DNA of 64,000 bases from Leptodactylus fallax (taxonomy: Eukaryota > Chordata > Amphibia > Anura > Leptodactylidae), in contig CAMRHE010000012.1 of the NCBI GenBank assembly GCA_947044405.1, forward strand, positions 12,726,001-12,790,000. The letters are read 5' to 3'. Positions 47,401 through 56,400 of the stretch are shown piece after piece. The number at the start of each line of letters is the position of its first letter. The stretch's first letter is position 1. The notes beneath the pieces are model-generated. The model was not told the DNA's origin and made no database searches. It saw only the letters and a program-made list of their open reading frames with translations. A program made the translations under genes and the position numbers.

Positions 47401-50400
47401 TCCATGCTCCTGATAATATAATAATAATAATAATAATAGTCCTAAAGTAGTCCCACAATGGGGAAATTCAGTGTGTTACAGCAGCAAAGATAAGCAGATA
47501 CAAATACAACATGTACAGGAATGTTCCAAGGTAAGAGGCATTACATTGATAGCCGACAGACAGATAGGAAGTAGCAGAGGAGGGGGGGGATTTAACAGGG
47601 AGAGATATTTCAGTTCTTTGTGTGTAATTGTGGTGATTCTGCTTAAATATGGCTATAACTCAAAGCTGTATTTTGGTCTCTGGGTAGCGTATGTCTTTAC
47701 TCATAAGGTGCGCAGCCATAATCATAGGTATATTGCCAATAGTGGCCGGACTGGAACAATAGGGCTTTGTATCCATCCCAGCAGGGCTCCATTGTATTCC
47801 TACTCAGCCCTGAATGATCAAAGAAACATGCATGGTGCAACCTGCACTGGTAGATCAGATATGGCTGATAACATTGTATCATTCCACTTGGTCTCAGCTC
47901 TTTACAAAGAATCTGGACTTGAGTGCGTTAGTCAATCAGACTTGCTGCCGCCGGTGACCTCATTCTGGGAGGTGGCATAAAGGGTATAAAAGATGAGGTA
48001 AGAGGCAATGGGAGGAGATTTGTGCTGGGACTACAAGGGAACACTGAGGAGTTTTTACAGACAGACTACAAGAGTTTACTGAGAGACTGTGATGAGAGCA
48101 TGCAGGCTGGAATATACTGTGATGCCACATGCTAGGAGTTAATGCCGCTGCCTCCACTGGTGATCTCCACATGCTATGTGTGAGTGTTGGACTACAGAAC
48201 CACATCAAGGAGATGTGTGGTAAAGTAATCATTTCACCTTTATTCCCCTTTATTTAATTGTACTGTATATTGTAACTAGTAACTGTTAATGCTTGCATAT
48301 ATCTGCATATCTGTTCTGAACTGTATGTGTTAGATGTTAATACCGACCCATTTAGGGGTTAATAAATATATAAAATTTAGAAAGCTTGTCTTGTATTTAT
48401 CCTGTGGACCCAACACTCACTGGCGGTGAGTGTGGTTTTATATGAAAGAAGACTCAGCTGTGAGCCAAAGCGGTGTTGGCGCACTGAGGATCTTTTACAT
48501 TGGTGGCAGCATAGTGGGATCTTAGGATAAACGGCGTGTGTTGGTGACCTTTATTACTCACATGCTGGGGATTATGGTAATCCTATGAGACAAGCTTGGT
48601 ATTAAAGCAAGCATTAAGATACAGTGAAAGTTTGATACAGTGCTGTTCCCCCTCCCTTACTCTTTGTATTCTATCCTATCTTTTATTTGGCAAATACCAG
48701 TGGATGGCTAGTGGGCTCAGAAGCAGAGCTCAAGAATTGCAGAACCAGATTTTTGGAGATCCTGAGCGTATGGCTGAAATGGAGGCAGCCACAGCTATGC
48801 AGAGAATCGAGCAGAGTCCTGATTTTGGGGCTAGGCCAGGAAGTGCGGCAAGCAGCCCGGTCCCAAGGATTACTTCACCAGGAGGGACCAGTAACCCCAG
48901 CCTTGTCGGGGGAATGGCTTCATACTGGCAAATGGCCCTGCAGCAAGTAGGCACTAGTGACCCTAACACATACCTGCAGGTGTTGTGCCGTTTTCTGGAA
49001 GCTGTAGAACACGAACGGCAGGCCGCAGAACGGCAGGCTGATCGTGAGGCAGCAGAACGGCAGGCTGAGCGGCAGTATCAGCTTGAGCTCAAAAGAATGG
49101 AGCTCTCCCAGCAGGCGCAAACTCCAACAACCCTGCAGAGACCCTCAAGTTGGAAGGAGAAGCCAGGCTGGAGTTCACCACAGCCGTCGGTCGTCAGGTC
49201 GGGTGAGACAAACTATGCCCCGGGTGGTCCCTCCCCTGTCCCAAGAACTCTGGGCGCCTGGGTGACCTTCCCCAAACCCCAAGGGGAGGTGCGGCGGGGC
49301 CATGCCTGTAACCAGACAGGACATTTCAAGGAGGAGTGCCCCAACTGCTCTGAGAACTTCCCTGCTTCCCAAGCCACAGCAGGTGGCCCATCTGTGTATC
49401 TGGACTGGGGTTCAGGAAAAGGAATGCGGACTGTGGGACTATTGACTGATTTGCCTGCTAATGTACTGTTGGGAACTGATTTAGGACCTATGATGTCCCA
49501 ATATGGGGTGGGGAGCACCCCAATTTACTGTGATAAACTGTCTATGACTAATGCTGATAATGTGTCTGTCATATCTGCAGAGAGGGCCCGTAACCCCCTC
49601 TCTGAGATACGTCCCATGGCAGTCCATGTAGATGCTAATGAGTTGCCTTCAGCTGACAGCAGGGGAGATGCAAATGAGCTTCCTGCAACCCAGCTCATCA
49701 AAAATGTTATTGATGCTTTGTTCACCCCCGTGCTAGGAGCCAATGAGACTAAGTCTGTAGACACACCCACATCTGCGGGGGCTTCGCCCTCCCAGCTTGT
49801 TAATCTGTCTACCACAGATCTCATTGAGGCCCGGTGTGAATTAACAATTGCTAATGAATGTACTGTCAATGTAATTGCCAATGCTTGTTGTGAAAGTGTA
49901 CAGGGTAGCTCTTCAGAGTCACTGGAAGCGACTTCTACTATTTCGCCCAGTGCATCCGATAAGCACCCAACTGCTGACCATGTGCCAGGTGGTCAGGTAG
50001 GCTATGGGGATCTCATGGCCGATCCAGGTGAGGGATGTAGTGCGGTGTTAGCCCGCAGCCAGAGTGCTACAAGGGTGGAGGGCGTTCCGACCCTTGAACC
50101 GTTGCCTACACCACCTGGAGTCGGTGCTGAGACCGCCATGACTAGCCTCACTCCCTTGAAGCCGGAGGAGTCCGGCCGGTATGAGACATACACGTCTCTT
50201 CTGTCCAGTTCTATTCCAGGAGTGCCCATGGCCCAAGTGCAGATGGCATGGGGTACTGGAGGTGTGACCCAGGAAGGGGGTATGTCAAATGTATTACCTG
50301 TCAATGTATTGTGGGGGGATGGTTTGGGGAAGCATGATCTCAGTCATTTGCCCAAGGTATCACCATCACCCACCCAAGTACAGGAGGAACAGGATGTAGG

Positions 50401-53400
50401 TTTGGAAGCAAAGGGGGAGGTGCAGAATCCCCTAGAACTCCCCCAACTAGCGGCTAGTGTGAGAGAGACCCTGAGAGACCGCCGGGATGGGGTCTCTAAG
50501 CTGGTATCCCAAAGACTTGGGGTTATGAGTGTGGCTCCACAGGGTGCCAGCACTCAGAAAGCGGACCCAGAACAGGCAGGAGGTAGCCAAGTGTACGTGG
50601 ATCAGGGCCTGAGCCTTAGAAGTGTCCCTAGTCAGACTAGAGAGCCAGAAGGGTCCGGCAGCTATGTAACATGCACCTCTCTTTTGTCTCACTCCAGCCA
50701 AGAGTTCAGAGAGGCTGTACAAGCTGACCCTAGTCTGGACATATGGAAGGCGCGTGCTGCTCAACCACCCTCGGAGTCTGACAAGGCCCGAGTCTACTGG
50801 GACCCTGGGGGTTGTAAAACCTTGGGGCCTATCCCGGCGCAGTGAAGCGGCAGAGGTGCTCTCAGAAGAGGGGCACAGGCCCCTACTTCCTACAAGCCCC
50901 ATCTAAAGGGGGAGGTGTGATGATTCTGCTTAAATATGGCTATAACTCAAAGCTGTATTTTGGTCTCTGGGTAGCGTATCTCTTTACTCATAAGGTGCGC
51001 AGCCATAATCATAGGTATATTGCCAATAGTGGCCGGACTGGAACAATAGGGCTTTGTATCCATCCCAGCAGGGCTCCATTGTATTCCTACACAGCCCTGA
51101 GTGATCAAAGAAACATGCATGGTGCAGCCTGCACTGGTAGATCAGATATGGCTGATAACATTGTATCATTCCACTTGGTCTCAGCTCTTTACAAAGAATC
51201 TGGACTTGAGTGCGTTAGTCAATCAGACTTGCTGCCGCCGGTGACCTCATTCTGGGAGGTGGCATAAAGGGTATAAAAGATGAGGTAAGAGGCAATGGGA
51301 GGAGATTTGTGCTGGGACTACAAGGGAACACTATGAGGAGTTTTTACAGACAGACTACAAGAGTTTACTGAGAGACTGTGATGAGAGCATGCAGGCTGGA
51401 ATATACTGTGATGCCACATGCTAGGAGTTAATGCCGCTGCCTCCACTGGTGATCTCCACATGCTATGTGTGAGTGTTGGACTACAGAACCACATCAAGGA
51501 GATGTGTGGTAAAGTAATCATTTCACCTTTATTCCCCTTTATTTTATTGTACTGTACAGTCATGGCCAAAAGTTTTGAGAATGACACAAATATTATATTT
51601 TCACATGATCTGCTGCCCTCTGGTTTTTATGTGTGTTTGTCAGATGTTTTTATCACATACAGAAATATAATTGCATTCATATTATGAGTAACAGAAGCTT
51701 ATATTGACAGTTAGAATGAGTTAATGCAGCAAGTCAATATTTGCAGTGTTGACCCTTCTGCTTCAGGACCTCTGCAGTTCTCCCTGGCATGCTCTCAATC
51801 AACTTCTGGACCAAATCCTGACTGATAGCAGTCCATTCTTGCAGAATCAGTGCTTTAATTTTGTCTGACTTTGTTGGTTTTTGTTTGTCCACCCGTCTCT
51901 TGATGATTGACCACAAGTTCTCAATGGGATTAAGATCTGGGGAGTTTCCAGGCCATGGACCCAAAATCTCTATGTTTTGTTCCCTGAGCCATTTAGTTAT
52001 CACCTTTGCTTTGTGGCAAGGTGCTCCATCATTCTGGAAAAGGCATTGTTGAGCGCCAAACTGCTCTTGGACAGTTGGGAGAAGTTGCTCTTGGAGGACA
52101 TTCTGGTACCATTCTTTATTCATGGCTGTGTTTTTAGGCAAGACTGTGAGAGAGCCGATTCCCTTGGCTGAGAAGCAACCCCACACATGAATGGTTTCAG
52201 GATGCTTTACAGTTGGCATGAGACAAGACTGGTGGTAGCACTCACCTCTTCTTCTCCGAATAAGCTGTTTTCCAGATGTTCCAAACAATCGAAAAGGGGA
52301 TTCATCAGAGAAAATGACTTTACCCCAGTCCTCAGCAGTCCACTCCCTGTACCTTTTGCAGAATATCAGTCTGTCCCTGATGTTTTTTCTGGAGAGAAGT
52401 GGCTTCTTTGCTGCCCTCCTTGAGACCAGGCCTTGCTCCAAGAGTCTCCGCCTCACAGTGCGTGCAGATGCACTCACACCTGCCTGCTGCCGTTCCTCAG
52501 CAAGCTCTGCACTGCTGGTAGCCCGATCCCGCAGCTGAAACACTTTTAAGAGACGGTCCTGCCGCTTGCTGGTCTTTCTTGGGTGCCCTGGAGCCTTTTT
52601 GGCACCAATGGAACCTCTCTCCTTGAAGTTCTTGATGATGCGATAGATTGTTGACTGAGGTGCAATCTTTCTAGCTGCAATACTCTTCCCAGTTAGGCCA
52701 TTTTTGTGCAGTGCAATGATGACTGCACGTGTTTCTTTAGAGATAACCATGGTTAACAGAAGAGAAACAATGATGGCAAGCACCAGCCTCCTTTGAAAGT
52801 GTCCAGTGGTGTCATTCTTACTTAATCATGACAGATTGATCTCCAGCCCTGTCCTCATCAACACCCACACCTGTGTTAATGGAGCAATCACTGAAACGAT
52901 GTTAGGTGGTCCTTTTAAGGCAGGGCTGCAATGATGTTGAAATGCGTTTTGGGGGATAAAGTTCATTTTCTAGGCAAATATTGACTTTGCAAGTAATTGC
53001 TGTTAAGCTGATCACTCTTTATAACATTCTGGAGTATATGCAAATTGCCATTAGAAAAACTGAAGCAGTAGACTTTGTAAAAATTAATATTTGTATCATT
53101 CTCAAAACTTTTGGCCATGACTGTATATTGTAACTAGTAACTGTTAATGCTTGCATATATCTGCATATCTGTTCTGAACTGTATGTTAGATGTTAATACC
53201 GACCCATTTAGGGGTTAATAAATATATAAAATTTAGAAAGCTTGTCTTGTATTTATCCTGTGGACCCAACACTCACTGGCGGTGAGTGTGGTTTTATATG
53301 AAAGAAGACTCAGCTGTGAGCCAACACGGTGTTGGCGCACTGAGGATCCTTCACAGTAATGATCTCCGCTTAGGTCGGTGTTGGTTGTACAGCCTAACCG

Positions 53401-56400
53401 CGGTGGGGAGGAAAGACTTCCGATAGCGCTCCTTCTCACACCTAGGGTGGAGCAGTCGGTCACTGACAGTACTGCCCAGCGCGATCACAGTCTCATGCAT
53501 GGGATGGGACTTCTTCTTCTGCATGGAGCTCACCACGGACAGTATCCTTTTGTCACCCACCACCTGCACTGGGTCCAGTGGACTCCCCAGGACAGAGCTG
53601 GCCCTTCTAATCAGCTTGTCAAGTTTATTTCTGTCCCTGGTTGATATACTGCTCCCCCAGTAGGCCACTCCAAAGAAGATGGCGGCTGCCACTACCGAGT
53701 TGAAGAAAGTCCTAAGAAGTGCCCCCCGGATTCCAAAGGCTCTCAGCTTCCTAAGCAGGTAGAGCCTGCTGTGGTCCTTCCTGTACAGGGCCTCCATATG
53801 ATCTGCCCAATCCAGCTTATTATTAAGGAGTAAACCCGGGTACTTATAGGTGCTCACAATCTCGATGCCCAACCCCAGGATTTCCACTGGTTTAGGAGGG
53901 CATCTGCCTTTAAGGAAGTCCACCACCATCTCGTTGGTCTTCCCCACTTTAATCTTCAAGTGGTTCCGGTGGCACTAGTCCACAAAAACCCGGTTCAGTT
54001 CTCTGTACTCCCTGTCATCATCGTCTGTGATGAGGCCTACTATTGCAGAGTCGTCAGAATACTTCTGTAGGTAGCAGCTAGATGAGTTGCACCTAAAATC
54101 TGCAGTGTACAGTGTGAAGAGGAAAGGGGCGAGAACCTTACCCTGAGGTTCCCCCGTATTACAGATCACGGTACCTGACACACAGTCTTGGGCTCTCACG
54201 TATTGAGGTTGATTTGTGAGGTAGTCTAGGATCCAGTTGGAGAGGTGGTGGTCCACTCCAGCAAGGCCCAGCTTGTCCCTCAATAACCTGGGCTGTATGG
54301 TGTTAAAAGCACTGGAGAAATCAAAGAACATTATTCTCACCGTGTTCCCTGGTTTCTCCAGGTGAGACAGAGCCCTGTGCAGAAGATGGATGATGGCATC
54401 ATCTACCCCAATGCCCGGCCGATAAGCAAACTGGAGGGGGTCCATAGCGGGGCTCACTAGAGGGCGGAGATGTGTGAGAACCAATCTCTCTAAGAGCTTC
54501 ATCAGGTGGGATGTCAGTGCTACAGGTCTGTAGTCGTTGAGGTCCATAGGGTGAGGTTTCTTTGGAACTGATACCACACAAGATTATTTCCATAATTTAG
54601 GGACTATTTCCTGCCTCAGGCTCATATTACAGTCATGGCCAAAAGTTTTGAGAATGACACAAATATTATATTTTCACATGATCTGCTGCCCTCTGGTTTT
54701 TATGTGTGTTTGTCAGATGTTTTTATCACATACAGAAATATAATTGCATTCATATTATGAGTAACAGAAGCTTATATTGACAGAATGAGTTAATGCAGCA
54801 AGTCAATATTTGCAGTGTTGACCCTTCTTCTTCAGGACCTCTGCAATTCTCCCTGGCATGCTCTCAATCAACTTCTGGACCAAATCCTGACTGATAGCAG
54901 TCCATTCTTGCAGAATCAATGCTTTAATTTTGTCTGAATTTGTTGGTTTTTGTTTGTCCACCTGTCTCTTGATGATTGACCACAAGTTCTCAATGGGATT
55001 AAGATCTGGGGAGTTTCCAGGCCATGGCCCCAAAATCTCTATGTTTTGTTCCCTGAGCCATTTAGTTATCACCTTTGCTTTATGGCAAGGTGCTCCATCA
55101 TGCTGGAAAAGGCATTGTTGAGCGCCAAACAGCTCTTGGACGGTTGGGAGAAGTTGCTCTTGGAGGACATTCTGGTACCATTCTTTATTCATGGCTGTGT
55201 TTTTAGGCAAGACTGTGAGAGAGCCGATTCCCTTGGCTGAGAAGCAACCCCACACATGAATGGTTTCAGGATGCTTTACAGTTGGCATGAGACAAGACTG
55301 GTGGTAGCACTCACCTCTTCTTCTCCGAATAAGCTGTTTTCCAGATGTTCCAAACAATCGAAAAGGGGATTCATCAGAGAAAATGACTTTACCCCAGTCC
55401 TCAGCAGTCCACTCCCTGTACCTTTTGCAGAATATCAGTCTGTCCCTGATGTTTTTTCTGGAGAGAAGTGGCTTCTTTGCTGCCCTCCTTGAGACCAGGC
55501 CTTGCTCCAAGAGTCTCCGCCTCACAGTGTGTGCAGATGCACTCACACCTGCCTGCTGCCATTCCTCAGCAAGCTCTGCACTGCTGGTAGCCCGATCCCG
55601 CAGCTGAAACACTTTTAAGAGACGGTCCTGCCGCTTGCTGGTCTTTCTTGGGAGCCCTGGAGCCTTTTTGGCACCAATGGAACCTCTCTCCTTGAAGTTC
55701 TTGATGATGCGATAGATTGTTGACTGAGGTGCAATCTTTCTAGCTGCAATACTCTTCCCAGTTAGGCCATTTTTGTGCAGAGCAATGATGACTGCACGTG
55801 TTTCTTTAGAGATAACCATGGTTAACAGAAGAGAAACAATGATGGCAAGCACCAGCCTCCTTTGAAAGTGTCCAGTGGTGTCATTCTTACTTAATCATGA
55901 CAGATTGATCTCCAGCCCTGTCCTCATCAACACCCACACCTGTGTTAATGGAGCAATCACTGAAACGATGTTAGGTGGTCCTTTTAAGGCAGGGCTGCAA
56001 TGATGTTGAAATGCGTTTTGGGGGATAAAGTTCATTTTCTAGGCAAATATTGACTTTGCAAGTAATTGCTGTTAAGCTGATCACTCTTTATAACATTCTG
56101 GAGTATATGCAAATTGCCATTAGAAAAACTGAAGCAGTAGACTTTGTAAAAATTAATATTTGTATCATTCTCAAAACTTTTGGCCATGACTGTATACATA
56201 TATGTAATTATACCACACAGCTGGTCCCCACAAGTCTTAATTAGCCTTGCACTGATGTCATCTGGCCCTGCGGTTTTCCTCGCCTTGATCTTTTTCATCT
56301 CCTTCCTCACCTGGGCCCGTGTGAAGGTCAGACTGTGGTCAGATAAGGACGGATTTCTGGATTTACTGGTCTGTTGGGAAGTAGCCGCATGGGGTGAAGT

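Larger units (their letters stand above)
47629..53355 (+). mobile_element. Gmr1-like Ty3/gypsy LTR retrotransposon, non-autonomous
   Basis: The 5-bp target duplication GTAAT (47624-47628 and 53356-53360) flanks two LTRs that begin TGTG and end ACA/CACA. A primer binding site at 48501, one 713-residue frame and a purine tract at 50905-50915 lie between them. There is no capsid, RT, RNase H or integrase. The protein wording resembles gypsy elements of turtles, frogs and fish (Gmr1 type) from memory. It lies sense to MAD2L1 in intron 4 and interrupts the Rex1/CR1-type LINE. Excluding the Tc1 it is about 4.16 kb. Confidence 0.92.
50916..53355 (+). repeat. 3' LTR, split by a Tc1 transposon
   Basis: LTR sequence occupies 50916-51556 and 53126-53355 and ends CCTTCACA. 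Removing the Tc1 and one TA leaves about 870 bp, matching the 5' LTR. A second copy of the TATA box lies near 51270 and the poly-A signal AATAAA near 53217. The divergence from the 5' LTR is low by eye, so insertion is not ancient. Confidence 0.95.

Noticed and set aside
47471..47980. 169-codon frame starting in the LINE and ending in the 5' LTR
   Set aside because: It crosses an insertion junction and the same sequence is repeated in the 3' LTR (50842-51267); it is untranslated LTR.
48596..48703. Upstream extension of the gag-like frame
   Set aside because: The frame opens at a TTG, not ATG; the first ATG with gag-like sequence is at 48704.
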